A DNA stretch of 50,021 nt from RGIG3009 sp045595445 (GCA_045595445.1 JAZOAK010000065.1:1-50021); one strand, 5' to 3'; positions 24,521 to 33,738 are shown, numbered from the stretch's first letter. Notes: generated by a model not told the origin, from the letters alone. A program made the numbers and translations.

Positions 24521-25471
24521 TTATCCGCGCAGTGCGATCGCTTTTTTGGCTTCTTCGATAATATGCTCGGCGGATAATCCAAATAGTTTCAACAACTCAA
24601 CAGCAGGACCGGATTTACCAAAGGTATCCATAACGCCGACGCGCAGGACCGGAACCGGACACTCTTCGCAAACGACTTCGGAGACAGCACTGCCGAGGCC
24701 ACCGATGATGGAATGTTCTTCCGCCGTGACGATGCAGCCGGTTTCTTTGGCAGCACGCACGATTGCCTCGCGATCGATCGGCTTAATGGTTGCCATGTTG
24801 ATCACGCGGGCAGCAACACCCTCGTTTTTAAGCGCTTCGGCGGCAATTAACGCCTCGTTTACCATCAGACCGGTAGCAATGATCGTTACGTCGTTACCGT
24901 CGGTCAACTGAACGCTTTTGCCGATCTCGAAATCATAATTGTTTTCATCAAAGATCACCGGCACTGCTAAACGTCCAAAGCGCAGATATACCGGTCCGTC
25001 ATGCTTGGCAGCAGCAAAAACTGCTTTGCGCGCCTCTACACCGTCTGCGGGGTTCAAAATGGTCATGCCGGGAATGGAACGCATCAGAGCAATATCCTCG
25101 CAGCATTGATGTGTGGCACCGTCCTCACCGACGGAAATACCGGCATGAGTAGCACCGATTTTCACGTTCAAATGCGGGTAACCGATGGAGTTGCGCACTT
25201 GCTCAAAAGCGCGACCCGCAGCAAACATCGCAAAAGAGGAGGCAAAGACGGTTTTGCCGCTGGCGGCAAGACCGGCGGCAATGCCCATCATATTGCTCTC
25301 GGCAATACCGCAATCAAAAAAGCGATCGGGATGTGCTTTCTTAAAGCCACCGGTTTTGGTAGCGGCGGCGAGGTCGGCGTCCAGCACGACCAGATCGGGG
25401 CAGGACTCTGCTAACTCGACGAGTGCGGCACCGTAGGCGTCACGCGTTGCCTGTTTAATGATCTCGGCCAT
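24521..25471 (-). CDS. Transketolase, C-terminal subunit
   Basis: This is half of a split transketolase and supplies the pyrimidine-binding and C-terminal domains. The 316 residues include VVLDADLAAATKTGGF, CGIAESNMMGIAAGLAASGKTVFASSFAMF (with the glutamate that activates thiamine diphosphate), GEDGATHQCCEDIALMRSIPGM and a C-terminal HSIIGGLGSAVSEV domain. The matching N-terminal subunit is encoded 2 bases upstream. The pair moves two-carbon ketol units in the non-oxidative pentose phosphate pathway. Confidence 0.95.
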   Translation of the reverse strand: MAEIIKQATRDAYGAALVELAESCPDLVVLDADLAAATKTGGFKKAHPDRFFDCGIAESNMMGIAAGLAASGKTVFASSFAMFAAGRAFEQVRNSIGYPHLNVKIGATHAGISVGEDGATHQCCEDIALMRSIPGMTILNPADGVEARKAVFAAAKHDGPVYLRFGRLAVPVIFDENNYDFEIGKSVQLTDGNDVTIIATGLMVNEALIAAEALKNEGVAARVINMATIKPIDREAIVRAAKETGCIVTAEEHSIIGGLGSAVSEVVCEECPVPVLRVGVMDTFGKSGPAVELLKLFGLSAEHIIEEAKKAIALRG

Positions 25472-25473
25472 GA

Positions 25474-26322
25474 TTAACCCTCCTGTTCCACGGCGGCAAG
25501 CGCCGCTTTCAGTTCATTCATTGCAATTTCGTATTGCTCGGCGTTGGGTGCCGAACCGTGCCAGCCAACTTGATTTTCCATGAAGGAAACGCCCTTGCCC
25601 TTGATCGATTTCTGAACGATGGCAGTGGGTTTACCTTTACATTCGCGGGCAGCGTTAAACGCTGCTTCCATCTGATTAAAGTCGTGTGCTTCGATCACGA
25701 TAACGTTCCAACCGAACGCGGCAAACTTTTCCGGAATGGGGTAGGGGGAGGTGACTTCATCCAGCGTGCCGTCGATTTGAAGATTGTTATTATCTACCAC
25801 AACACACAGATTGTCCAGCTTTTTGTGAGCCGCGAACATTGCCGCTTCCCAAACCTGACCTTCTTCAATCTCGCCGTCACCAAGTACGGCGTAGGTACGA
25901 TAGGTTTTGTTATCCAATTTTGCTGCAAGCGCCATACCCACAGCGGTCGAGATGCCCTGGCCGAGCGAACCGGTGGACATATCTACGCCGGGTGTTTCAG
26001 TCATGCAAGGGTGTCCCTGCAACATGGCACCGATATGACGCAAGGATTTGATTTCCTCTACCGAGAAGAAACCCTTGTGTGCGAGCGCACCGTACAGAGC
26101 GGGTGCACAGTGACCTTTGGATAAGACGAAGCGATCGCGGTCTGCCCAATTCGGACGGGCGGGATCGACGTTCATCTCTTTGAAATACAGATAAGCGAGC
26201 AGGTCTGCAATCGACAGCGATCCGCCGGGATGCCCGCTTTTTGCGTTGTAAGTGCCTTCGATAACGGCCATTCGGATCTGCAAAGCAATCTTTTCGAGGG
26301 CTTTTTGTTGTGATTTTTCCAT
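25474..26322 (-). CDS. Transketolase, N-terminal subunit
   Basis: This half of the split enzyme binds the diphosphate of thiamine diphosphate. The 282 residues show YNAKSGHPGGSLSIADLLAYLYF (about 21-43), LSKGHCAPALYGAL and the ThDP motif GDGEIEEGQVWEAAMFAAHKKLDNLCVVVDNNNLQ (about 148-182). The start at 26322 follows AAAGGAGG. Partner subunit spacing is 2 bases. Split transketolases of this layout are common in Clostridia and Archaea. Confidence 0.95.
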   Translation of the reverse strand: MEKSQQKALEKIALQIRMAVIEGTYNAKSGHPGGSLSIADLLAYLYFKEMNVDPARPNWADRDRFVLSKGHCAPALYGALAHKGFFSVEEIKSLRHIGAMLQGHPCMTETPGVDMSTGSLGQGISTAVGMALAAKLDNKTYRTYAVLGDGEIEEGQVWEAAMFAAHKKLDNLCVVVDNNNLQIDGTLDEVTSPYPIPEKFAAFGWNVIVIEAHDFNQMEAAFNAARECKGKPTAIVQKSIKGKGVSFMENQVGWHGSAPNAEQYEIAMNELKAALAAVEQEG

Positions 26323-26427
26323 CTGTTGCTCCTCCTTTATTGACGGAAATTCCATAATCATCGTTATTGTATCACAATATAACAAAAAATGCTATACCTC
26401 TTTGCAAATTTTTAGCGGCAAAAAAGG

Positions 26428-26456
26428 TTGACTTTTGAAGGGTTTCCTATTAGTAT
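26428..26456 (+). promoter_or_regulatory. Candidate promoter for glyS
   Basis: TTGACT at 26428-26433 and TAGTAT at 26451-26456 have a 17-base spacer. The -10 is imperfect (4 of 6). The 36-base leader holds no T-box sequence. Confidence 0.5.
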
Positions 26457-26491
26457 AGATAGGAGATTGTATAAAGCGGAGGTCTTATGAC

Positions 26492-27871
26492 ATGAACAAT
26501 GCGGAAAAAACCATGGAAAAGGTCGTTTCCTTGTGCAAAGGGCGCGGATTTGTCTATCCGGGTTCCGATATATACGGCGGTCTTGCCAACACGTGGGACT
26601 ACGGCCCGCTTGGCGTAGAACTCAAAAACAACGTCAAACGCGCGTGGTGGAAAAAGTTTGTCCAAGAAAGTCCGTATAATGTCGGCTTGGACAGCGCGAT
26701 TTTAATGAATCCGCAGGTATGGGTGGCATCCGGTCACGTCGGCAACTTCTCTGATCCGTTGATGGATTGCAAAAGCTGCAAAACTCGCCACCGCGCGGAC
26801 AAACTCATCGAGGATACGGGCGTTAATCCCGCCGGCTGGTCATTTGAACAAATGAAACAGTATATTGATGAGAATAACATCTGCTGCCCGGATTGCGGTG
26901 AGCACAACTTTACCGATATTCGCACCTTTAACTTAATGTTTAAGACTTTCCAAGGTGTTACCGAGGATGTCAAGAGCGAGCTGTATATGCGTCCGGAAAC
27001 CGCGCAGGGTATCTTTGTTAATTTCAGCAATATCCAGCGTTCTTCCCGCAAAAAGTTGCCGTTCGGCGTGGCGCAGATCGGTAAGAGTTTCCGTAATGAA
27101 ATCACCCCCGGTAACTTTACGTTCCGTACTCGCGAGTTTGAACAGATGGAACTGGAATTTTTCTGCAAACCCGGCACGGATTTGGATTGGTTTGTGTACT
27201 GGAAGGATTTCTGCCATCAATGGTTGTTGTCGCTCGGCATGCGTGATGAGAACCTAAAACTGCGCGATCACGAGCAGAAAGAACTGTCGCACTACTCCAA
27301 AGCCACCACCGACTTTGAATTTTTGTTCCCGTTTGGATGGGGTGAACTGTGGGGCATTGCCGACCGTACCGATTTTGACTTGACTCAACACAGTGAGCAC
27401 TCCGGTCAGCGTTTGGAATATTTTGATCCCGAAACCAACGAGCATTATATTCCGTATGTTATTGAGCCCTCCCTAGGTGCGGACCGTGTTGTACTGGCAT
27501 TCTTGTGTGAAGCGTATGATGAAGAGGTCGTTGACGCCGAAAAGAATGATACCCGTGTCGTGCTGCGCTTGCATCCGGCGTTGGCTCCGTTCAAAGCGGC
27601 GGTGTTGCCGTTGTCCAAGAAGCTGTCGGAAAACGCTTTGAAGATTCGCGACGAATTGTCCAAATACTTTATGGTGGACTTTGACGATGCCGGTTCCATC
27701 GGCAAGCGTTATCGCCGCGAGGATGAGATCGGTACGCCGTTTTGCATCACCTATGACTTTGATTCCGCTGAGGATGGTTGTGTTACGGTGCGTGACCGCG
27801 ACACAATGCGACAAGAGCGTGTTGCGATCGCTGATCTGAAACAGTATTTAGAAGAAAAAATTGCATTCTGA
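26492..27871 (+). CDS. glyS: Glycyl-tRNA synthetase (single-chain, dimeric type)
   Basis: This is the alpha2-type GlyRS, not the alpha2-beta2 form. The 459 residues begin with VVSLCKGRGFVYPGSDIYGGLANTWDYGPLGVELK. A zinc-like CKSCKTRHRADKLI and CCPDCGEHNF insert follows (about 88-140). Catalytic motifs are MRPETAQGIFVNF, FRNEITPGNFTFRTREFEQMELEFF (motif 2) and IEPSLGADRVVLAFL (motif 3), and the C-terminal anticodon domain starts near 355. GGAGG lies about 9 bases before the ATG. It is monocistronic, closed by the terminator at 27876-27914. Confidence 0.97.
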   Translation: MNNAEKTMEKVVSLCKGRGFVYPGSDIYGGLANTWDYGPLGVELKNNVKRAWWKKFVQESPYNVGLDSAILMNPQVWVASGHVGNFSDPLMDCKSCKTRHRADKLIEDTGVNPAGWSFEQMKQYIDENNICCPDCGEHNFTDIRTFNLMFKTFQGVTEDVKSELYMRPETAQGIFVNFSNIQRSSRKKLPFGVAQIGKSFRNEITPGNFTFRTREFEQMELEFFCKPGTDLDWFVYWKDFCHQWLLSLGMRDENLKLRDHEQKELSHYSKATTDFEFLFPFGWGELWGIADRTDFDLTQHSEHSGQRLEYFDPETNEHYIPYVIEPSLGADRVVLAFLCEAYDEEVVDAEKNDTRVVLRLHPALAPFKAAVLPLSKKLSENALKIRDELSKYFMVDFDDAGSIGKRYRREDEIGTPFCITYDFDSAEDGCVTVRDRDTMRQERVAIADLKQYLEEKIAF

Positions 27872-27875
27872 TTTT

Positions 27876-27914
27876 ACAACCTACTGCATCTTGTGCAGTA
27901 GGTTGTGTTTTTTG
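27876..27914 (+). terminator. Rho-independent terminator after glyS
   Basis: ACAACCTACTGCA at 27876-27888 pairs with TGCAGTAGGTTGT at 27894-27906, followed by GTTTTTTGTT. Confidence 0.93.
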
Positions 27915-27945
27915 TTCCGAAAGCACTATTTTTTGTGTTTTAATG

Positions 27946-27974
27946 TTGACTTTTGGAGGAATACGCGTTATCAT
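27946..27974 (+). promoter_or_regulatory. Sigma-A promoter for xpt and the nucleoside importer
   Basis: TTGACT at 27946-27951 and TATCAT at 27969-27974 have a 17-base spacer. Transcription would begin near 27981, leaving only about 42 bases before the xpt ATG, too short for a purine riboswitch with its expression platform. Confidence 0.65.
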
Positions 27975-28022
27975 TATGGTGTGTTTTTTACCTAATGGGA
28001 GATTTTTTGAGGAGGTGCACGG

Positions 28023-28595
28023 ATGAAACTACTGGAAGATCGCATCTTGCACGACGGCGAATGCCGTCCCGGTGATGTTTTGAAGGTGGACAGTTTCTTA
28101 AACCATCAAATCGATGTTTCTCTGCTATGCGACCTCGGCAAAGAATTTGAACGCTTGTTTCACGATGCCGGTGTAACCAAGATCTTAACGGTAGAGGCAT
28201 CCGGTATTGCGGTTGCCTGCATTGCCGCGCAGTATTTCGGTGTGCCGGTCGTATTTGCTAAGAAATCTAAAACCAGTAATATTGCCGGCGATGTCTATTC
28301 TGCCAAGGTGGATTCGTATACGCATGGTGTTACCAACACGGTTATGGTATCCAAACAATATCTGCACCCTGAGGATCGTGTCCTGATTGTGGACGATTTC
28401 CTCGCAAAAGGGCAAGCGCTGCTTGGCTTGTCGGAGATCGTTCGGCAGGCGGGGGCGGAAGTTGTCGGTGCGGGCATCGTCATTGAAAAAGCCTATCAGG
28501 GCGGCGGCGATCTGTTGCGTGCACAAGGGGTTCGCGTAGAATCGCTGGCGCGTATTGCGTCGCTGGATCCCGAAACGGGGATCACGTTTTTATAG
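28023..28595 (+). CDS. xpt: Xanthine phosphoribosyltransferase
   Basis: Xpt joins xanthine to PRPP to give XMP in purine salvage. The 190 residues include MKLLEDRILHDGECRPGDVLKVDSFLNHQID, typical of Xpt rather than Apt. ILTVEASGIAVACIAAQYFGVPVVFAKKSKT follows, and the PRPP loop is VLIVDDFLAKGQA (about 121-133). GAGGAGGT precedes the ATG. It is the first gene ahead of a BMP-type importer and supplies the use of the imported purine. No xanthine permease (PbuX) gene follows, as it does in Bacillus. Confidence 0.94.
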   Translation: MKLLEDRILHDGECRPGDVLKVDSFLNHQIDVSLLCDLGKEFERLFHDAGVTKILTVEASGIAVACIAAQYFGVPVVFAKKSKTSNIAGDVYSAKVDSYTHGVTNTVMVSKQYLHPEDRVLIVDDFLAKGQALLGLSEIVRQAGAEVVGAGIVIEKAYQGGGDLLRAQGVRVESLARIASLDPETGITFL

Positions 28596-28649
28596 TTACA
28601 AACCGCGTGTTTTATGCGGATGTAAAAAGAATAAATGGAGGGAAAACAC

Positions 28650-29876
28650 ATGAAAAAGATCCTGGCGCTTCTCTTGGCAGTCGTTATGGTTCTGGGCTTG
28701 GCCGCTTGCAGTGGCACGGAGCAGAACGATGGCGTCTACAAAGAGATCCTGAAACCCATCGCGAAGGAAGACTTGAAGGTTGGTTTTATCTTCTTGCACG
28801 ATGAGCAGTCCACCTACGACAAGAACTTCATTGATGCGGCGAAAGCAGCCTGTGAAGAAATGGGCGTAGAGATGGTACAGAAGACTCAGATCCCCGAGGA
28901 TGAGTCTTGCTACGATGCAGCTGTTGAACTGGTTGAAGTTGAAGGTTGCAGCCTTATCTTCGCGGACAGCTTTGGTCACGAGGATTACATGATCAAAGCC
29001 GCGAAAGAGTATCCGGAAGTGCAATTCTGCCACGCTACCGGCACACAGGCTCACACCGCAAAAGTTGAGAACTTCAACAATGCGTTTGCTTCGATCTATG
29101 AGGGTCGCTACATGGCTGGTGTGGTTGCCGGCCTGAAACTCAAAGAGATGATCGATGCCGGCAAGATCACCGCTGCTCAGGCGAAAATGGGTTATGTCGG
29201 CGCCTTTACCTTTGCTGAGGTTATGTCCGGTTACACCTCTTTCTATCTGGGTGCGAAATCCATTGTTCCGGAAGTGACGATGGACGTTAAGTTCACCGGT
29301 AGTTGGTACGACGAGCAGCTCGAGAAACAGGCGGCTCAGTCCTTGATCGACGGCGGCTGTGTCCTGATCAGCCAGCACGCTGACTCCATGGGTGCTCCTA
29401 CTGCTTGCGAAAACAAGGGCATTCCGAACGTTTCCTACAACGGCTCCACAAAAGCTGCTTGCCCGGATACGTTCCTCATTTCCTCTCGTATTGACTGGAC
29501 TCCTTACTTCAAGTATATCATTACTCAGCGCATCAATGGTGAGTCCATCGTTGACGACTGGACCGGCACTTTGGAGACCGGTTCTGTTGTGTTGACCGAG
29601 CTTGGTGAGAACGTTGCTGCCGGCACTGCTGAGAAGCTCGCTGCTGTTGAGGCCGGTTTGAAGGATGGCACTATTAAAGTGTTTGATACTGCCAACTTCA
29701 CCGTTAAGGGCGAGAAGATCTCCACTTACTTGGCGGACGTGGATACCGATGCTGAGTTTGCTCCGGATACCGAAGCGATCGAGAACGGCGTGTTCTACGA
29801 GTCCAAACATCGCTCCGGCCCGTACTTCAACATTGAAATCGACGGCATCACGCTGTTGGATCGTAACTACGGCTGA
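28650..29876 (+). CDS. BMP family ABC transporter substrate-binding lipoprotein
   Basis: BMP (Med/TmpC) proteins bind nucleosides, mostly purine nucleosides, outside the membrane. The 408-residue product has a lipoprotein signal peptide with lipobox LAAC (Cys20 region, MKKILALLLAVVMVLGLAACSG). The mature domain has LKVGFIFLHDEQSTYDKNFIDAAKAACEEMG, CSLIFADSFGHEDYMIKAAKEYP and GVVAGLKLKEM, the family core. The start at 28650 is set by GGAGGG upstream. Two stable hairpins follow before the ATPase gene, which may protect the mRNA and give excess binding protein. Nucleoside specificity is inferred from family and xpt linkage. Confidence 0.92.
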   Translation: MKKILALLLAVVMVLGLAACSGTEQNDGVYKEILKPIAKEDLKVGFIFLHDEQSTYDKNFIDAAKAACEEMGVEMVQKTQIPEDESCYDAAVELVEVEGCSLIFADSFGHEDYMIKAAKEYPEVQFCHATGTQAHTAKVENFNNAFASIYEGRYMAGVVAGLKLKEMIDAGKITAAQAKMGYVGAFTFAEVMSGYTSFYLGAKSIVPEVTMDVKFTGSWYDEQLEKQAAQSLIDGGCVLISQHADSMGAPTACENKGIPNVSYNGSTKAACPDTFLISSRIDWTPYFKYIITQRINGESIVDDWTGTLETGSVVLTELGENVAAGTAEKLAAVEAGLKDGTIKVFDTANFTVKGEKISTYLADVDTDAEFAPDTEAIENGVFYESKHRSGPYFNIEIDGITLLDRNYG

Positions 29877-29898
29877 TAACTACACTGCGGTTTAGGAT

Positions 29899-29972
29899 AA
29901 GGCGGGGCACCAAACTGCCCCGCCTTCCCTGATTTTACAGTTGAACTTGCCTTGCGGTTTTCGGCAAGGCAA
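29899..29972 (+). repeat. Two successive hairpins between binding-protein and ATPase genes
   Basis: AAGGCGGGGCA (29899-29909) pairs with TGCCCCGCCTT (29916-29926), with no T run after it. TTGCCTTGC (29947-29955) pairs with GCAAGGCAA (29964-29972), and TTTTACA/TGTAAAA can extend the second further out. They look like mRNA-stabilising or partial attenuation structures, not full terminators. Confidence 0.7.
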
Positions 29973-30008
29973 TCTTGAGTTGTAAAACAGGCACAAGGAG
30001 GAAGCGCT

Positions 30009-31538
30009 ATGAGCACTGTACCTGCGATCGAACTTAAAAACATCACAAAAACCTTCGGCTCGGTCGTCGCAAACAAAAATGTTTCGCTCACGGTAAATCG
30101 TGGAGAGATCTTGTCGATCCTCGGTGAAAACGGAAGCGGTAAAACCACGCTGATGAATATGATCTCCGGTATTTATTTTCCGGACGATGGTCAGATCTTC
30201 ATTGATGGGGAAGAATCGGTAATTGCTTCTCCAAAAGATGCGTTTGACTATAAGATCGGCATGATTCATCAGCATTTTAAGTTGGTGGATGTGTTTACGG
30301 CAACCGAAAATATTGTACTTGGTCTTAAAGAAGAAGGCCGGTACAATCTCAAAACTGCTCAGCAAAAAGTGCAAGATATTTGCGAGCGGTACGGCTTTGA
30401 CGTTGATCCCAAAAAGAAAATTTATACGATGTCTGTTTCAGAAAAACAAACCGTAGAGATTGTTAAGGTGTTGTACCGTGGCGCGGACATTCTGATCTTG
30501 GATGAACCGACCGCCGTGTTGACTCCTCAGGAAACGCAAAAGCTGTTTGCCGTTCTTCGCCGTATGCGCGACGACGGCAAGGCGATCATCATTATTACTC
30601 ATAAATTACACGAAGTGCTCAGTCTTTCTGATAAAGTGGCGGTGCTTCGTAAGGGTGAATACGTCGGCACGGTCAGTACCGCCGAAACCAACGAATCTGA
30701 ACTCACCGAAATGATGGTAGGCAAAAAGATCTCGCTCAATATCGATCGCAGCGAACCGCAGAATGTGGCTCCTCGCTTGGAAGTGCATCACATCAACTGT
30801 TCCAATCGCGAAGGCGTTAAGATGCTGGATGATGTTTCTTTTGTTGCCAACGCCGGTGAGATCTTGGGTATTGCCGGTATTGCGGGTTCGGGGCAGCGCG
30901 AGCTGCTGGAAGCTATTGCAGGCTTGCAGAAACTGGATAGCGGTGCGGTGTTGTATCGTAATCCGCAGACCGATAAGATGGACAATCTGTGCTCCAAAAC
31001 GCCGTTGCAGATCCGCGAACTTGGTGTGCGCTTGTCTTTCGTTCCCGAGGATCGACTCGGCATGGGTCTTGTCGGTAACATGGATATCATAGACAACATG
31101 ATGTTGCGTAGCTATACCAAAGGAAAAGGTATGTTCTTGGAACGCAAAGAGCCCAAAGATCTGGCGGAGCACATTATCGAGGATTTAGAGGTTGTCACTC
31201 CGGGCGCCACGACACCGGTTCGCCGTTTGTCGGGCGGTAACGTTCAAAAGGTGCTCGTAGGTCGAGAGATCGCGGCTGCGCCTACCGTACTGATGGCGGC
31301 GTACCCCGTTCGCGGTTTGGACATCAACTCCTCGTACACGATCTATAATTTGCTCAATGAACAAAAGGAGCGCGGTGTTGCCGTCATTTTCGTCGGTGAG
31401 GATTTGGACGTGCTGTTAGAGTTGTGTGATCGTATTTTGGTTATCGGTTCCGGCCGCGTAACCGGTGTGGTGGATGCGCGTACCGCTACTAAAGAAGAAA
31501 TCGGTCTGCTTATGACAAAAGCGGAAGGAGGAGAATAA
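30009..31538 (+). CDS. Nucleoside/sugar ABC transporter ATP-binding protein (two NBDs)
   Basis: This 509-residue double-ATPase powers the importer. First NBD: Walker A GENGSGKT (about 38-45), a variant signature MSVSEKQ and Walker B ADILILDEPTAVLTPQE. Second NBD: the Walker A position reads GIAGSGQRELLEAIAG, with no lysine, but the signature LSGGNVQKVLVGREIAAAPTVLMAAYPVRGLD is kept. This asymmetric layout is normal for RbsA/YufO-type proteins. GGAGGAAG precedes the ATG. Two permease genes follow 2 bases later and then with a 4-base overlap. Confidence 0.94.
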   Translation: MSTVPAIELKNITKTFGSVVANKNVSLTVNRGEILSILGENGSGKTTLMNMISGIYFPDDGQIFIDGEESVIASPKDAFDYKIGMIHQHFKLVDVFTATENIVLGLKEEGRYNLKTAQQKVQDICERYGFDVDPKKKIYTMSVSEKQTVEIVKVLYRGADILILDEPTAVLTPQETQKLFAVLRRMRDDGKAIIIITHKLHEVLSLSDKVAVLRKGEYVGTVSTAETNESELTEMMVGKKISLNIDRSEPQNVAPRLEVHHINCSNREGVKMLDDVSFVANAGEILGIAGIAGSGQRELLEAIAGLQKLDSGAVLYRNPQTDKMDNLCSKTPLQIRELGVRLSFVPEDRLGMGLVGNMDIIDNMMLRSYTKGKGMFLERKEPKDLAEHIIEDLEVVTPGATTPVRRLSGGNVQKVLVGREIAAAPTVLMAAYPVRGLDINSSYTIYNLLNEQKERGVAVIFVGEDLDVLLELCDRILVIGSGRVTGVVDARTATKEEIGLLMTKAEGGE

Positions 31539-31540
31539 TC

Positions 31541-32656
31541 ATGGCTGCTACGAGTGTGAAAAAACATACGCACGAGCCGGCAATCACAATCGCCAAGCGT
31601 GACGATATGCCGGGTTGGAAAGCCTGGTTAATTCGCCTTGCCGCTATTGTTATTGGCTTTTTGCTGATGGGCTTTGTGTCAATTTTGCTGACCAAAGAAT
31701 CGCTCGGCGAAGTGTTCAGTATGATGTTCCGCGGCGCGTTCGGTCGTTTGTTTGAAGGCGGTTCCGCGACAATGCTTTGGAAATTTCTGCAAGAAACGGC
31801 AATCCTGTTATGCCTGACGCTTGCTGTTACACCGGCTTTCAAAATGAAATTTTGGAACTGTGGTGCCGAAGGCCAAGCCTTAATGGGCGGTTTGGGCGCG
31901 ATGATCTGTATGCTGGAACTTGACGGTGTTGCTTCATGGTTGCATGCGTTGCTTGCGGTTGTAGTCGGTGTTGTGTTCGGTATGATCTGGGGGTTGATCC
32001 CGGCACTGTTCAAAGCATGGTATGACACAAACGAGACGCTCTTTACCTTGATGATGAACTATGTAGCCACACAGCTGGTTGCCTACTACGTGCTGGTGGC
32101 CAGCAAAGGTCTCACCGTTATCCGTCCTGTTGATACCGGTGCGCTGCCGGTGATCGGCAACCAAAAATATTTACTCAATATTTTGGTAGTTGCGGTGATT
32201 ATGGTGCTTTCGTATTTCTATCTGAAATACAGTAAGCAGGGCTACGAAATTTCGGTTGTTGGCGAAAGTCAGAATACGGCGCGCTACATCGGTATCAATG
32301 TGAAAAAGGTCATTATCCGCACCATGTGTATTTCCGGTGCCATCGCCGGTTTGGCGGGTGTGCTGCTGGTCGCCGGTACTAACCATTCGATTAAAACGGA
32401 TACGATCGGTGGTCTTGGCTTTACGGCAATTATGGTATCTTGGCTCGGCTTGTTCAATCCGTACATTATGGCAGCAATGTCCGCGTTGGTCGTTTTCCTT
32501 AACATAGGTGCTGCAAAGGTGGCGGATAGTTTCTTCTTGAATAGTTCTTATGCGGACATCGTAGCCGGTGTAGTGATTCTCTTTGTAGTGGGTTGTGAGT
32601 TCTTTATTCGCTATTCTGTCAAATTCCGCCATACGAAGAAGGAGGTGCGCTCATGA
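31541..32656 (+). CDS. Nucleoside ABC transporter permease (YufP-like)
   Basis: This 371-residue membrane protein of the BPD_transp_2 family has about 9-10 hydrophobic helices. Recognisable parts are WNCGAEGQALMGGLGA, IWGLIPALFKAWYDTNETLFTLMMNYVATQ and YEISVVGESQNTARYIGINVKKVIIRTMCISGAIAGLAGVLLVAGTNHSI, the family's coupling region. It pairs with the second permease to form the channel. AAGGAGGAG precedes the ATG, and its stop overlaps the next start (ATGA). Confidence 0.93.
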   Translation: MAATSVKKHTHEPAITIAKRDDMPGWKAWLIRLAAIVIGFLLMGFVSILLTKESLGEVFSMMFRGAFGRLFEGGSATMLWKFLQETAILLCLTLAVTPAFKMKFWNCGAEGQALMGGLGAMICMLELDGVASWLHALLAVVVGVVFGMIWGLIPALFKAWYDTNETLFTLMMNYVATQLVAYYVLVASKGLTVIRPVDTGALPVIGNQKYLLNILVVAVIMVLSYFYLKYSKQGYEISVVGESQNTARYIGINVKKVIIRTMCISGAIAGLAGVLLVAGTNHSIKTDTIGGLGFTAIMVSWLGLFNPYIMAAMSALVVFLNIGAAKVADSFFLNSSYADIVAGVVILFVVGCEFFIRYSVKFRHTKKEVRS

Positions 32657-33642
32657 TTACCTCGTTTATCCAAAGTTCAATTCCGCTCGGTGTCCCGCTG
32701 CTGTTTGGTTCGGTGGGCGAAATTGTGACCGAAAAATCCGGACACTTGAATTTAGGTATTCCCGGTATCATGTACGCCGGCAGTATTGGTGGTGTTATCG
32801 GAGCGTTCCTATATGAGCAGGCGTGCGGCAACCAACTGGAGAATATGAATCCGTTTTTAGCCGTTGTGATTCCGTTGTTGGTATCCATTTTGTTTTCGAT
32901 GTTGATGGGGTTGCTTTACAGTTTTCTTACTGTTACGTTGCGTGCCAATCAAAACGTTACCGGTCTTGCGATCACCACGTTCGGTATCGGTCTTGGCAAC
33001 TTCTTTGGCGGTTCCTTGGCAAAGTTGACCAACAGCGAGTTAACCTCCGTTATTCTTACCAAAACCAGTAGCTTTTTCCGCACGTCGCTTCCCTTTGCGG
33101 ATGATCTTGGTTGGTTTGGTAAAATTTTCTTGTCGCACGATTTCTTAACGTACGTTTCCATTGTGATAGCGATTATCGTATCGTTGATTCTTAACCGCAC
33201 CCGCGTCGGTTTGAATTTGCGTTCGATCGGTGAAAGTCCTGCTACCGCCGATGCCGCCGGTATCAATGTGACGCGGTATAAATACGTAGCAACCTGCCTC
33301 GGCAGCGCTATTGCCGGTTTGGGCGGATTGCAGTACGTTATGGCATACGCCAACGGCGTATGGTCGAACAATGCCTTCGGTGATCGTGGCTGGATGGCGA
33401 TTGCGTTGGTTATTTTTGCGATCTGGAAGCCGTCGCTCGCTATTGTAGGATCGTTCCTGTTCGGTGCTCTGTGCAACATCAACAACTATCTTCCCGGCTT
33501 GGGCATTGAAACAAAAGAACTGTTTAAGATGCTGCCGTACGTCGTAACGGTTGTTGTATTGATTATTACGAGCATGCGCAAAAAACGTGAATATCAACCG
33601 CCTCAGAGCCTGGGCCTTCCTTATTTCCGCGAAGAACGATAA
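32653..33642 (+). CDS. Nucleoside ABC transporter permease (YufQ-like)
   Basis: This second permease has 329 residues and about 8-9 helices. SIPLGVPLLFGSVGEIVTEKSGHLNLGIPGIMYAGSIGGV near the N-terminus and LRSIGESPATADAAGINVTRYKYVATCLGSAIAGLGGLQYVM (about 192-233) match the same family. It overlaps the first permease by 4 bases, so the two are translationally coupled. A terminator follows at once, ending the xpt-importer unit. Confidence 0.93.
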   Translation: MITSFIQSSIPLGVPLLFGSVGEIVTEKSGHLNLGIPGIMYAGSIGGVIGAFLYEQACGNQLENMNPFLAVVIPLLVSILFSMLMGLLYSFLTVTLRANQNVTGLAITTFGIGLGNFFGGSLAKLTNSELTSVILTKTSSFFRTSLPFADDLGWFGKIFLSHDFLTYVSIVIAIIVSLILNRTRVGLNLRSIGESPATADAAGINVTRYKYVATCLGSAIAGLGGLQYVMAYANGVWSNNAFGDRGWMAIALVIFAIWKPSLAIVGSFLFGALCNINNYLPGLGIETKELFKMLPYVVTVVVLIITSMRKKREYQPPQSLGLPYFREER

Positions 33643-33646
33643 ACTT

Positions 33647-33683
33647 AAAAGCGTCGGAGTGTAAACCGCTCCGACGCTTTTTG
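33647..33683 (+). terminator. Terminator after the nucleoside importer operon
   Basis: GCGTCGGAG (33651-33659) pairs with CTCCGACGC (33669-33677), flanked by AAAA and TTTTT. Confidence 0.9.
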
Positions 33684-33684
33684 T

Positions 33685-33713
33685 TTGACAAGCCGGTGCT
33701 TCGTTGTTATACT
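33685..33713 (+). promoter_or_regulatory. Near-consensus sigma-A promoter for the transglutaminase-like gene
   Basis: TTGACA at 33685-33690 and TATACT at 33708-33713 have a 17-base spacer. The -35 directly abuts the preceding terminator. Confidence 0.82.
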
Positions 33714-33738
33714 GAAAATGAAAAAAGGGGGGTAGTAC

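Noticed and set aside
26457..26491. T-box upstream of glyS, and likewise upstream of hisS (17139-17155)
   Set aside because: No GGTGGTACCGCGG-like sequence or terminator in either short leader; only pheST has a T-box here.
27915..28022. Purine riboswitch upstream of xpt
   Set aside because: I looked for the conserved three-way junction strings and an expression platform; the segment is too short after the promoter and lacks them.
28596..29810. 404-codon open frame antisense to the BMP lipoprotein gene
   Set aside because: It is a shadow of a gene with strong codon bias; no start signal, signal peptide or known motif.
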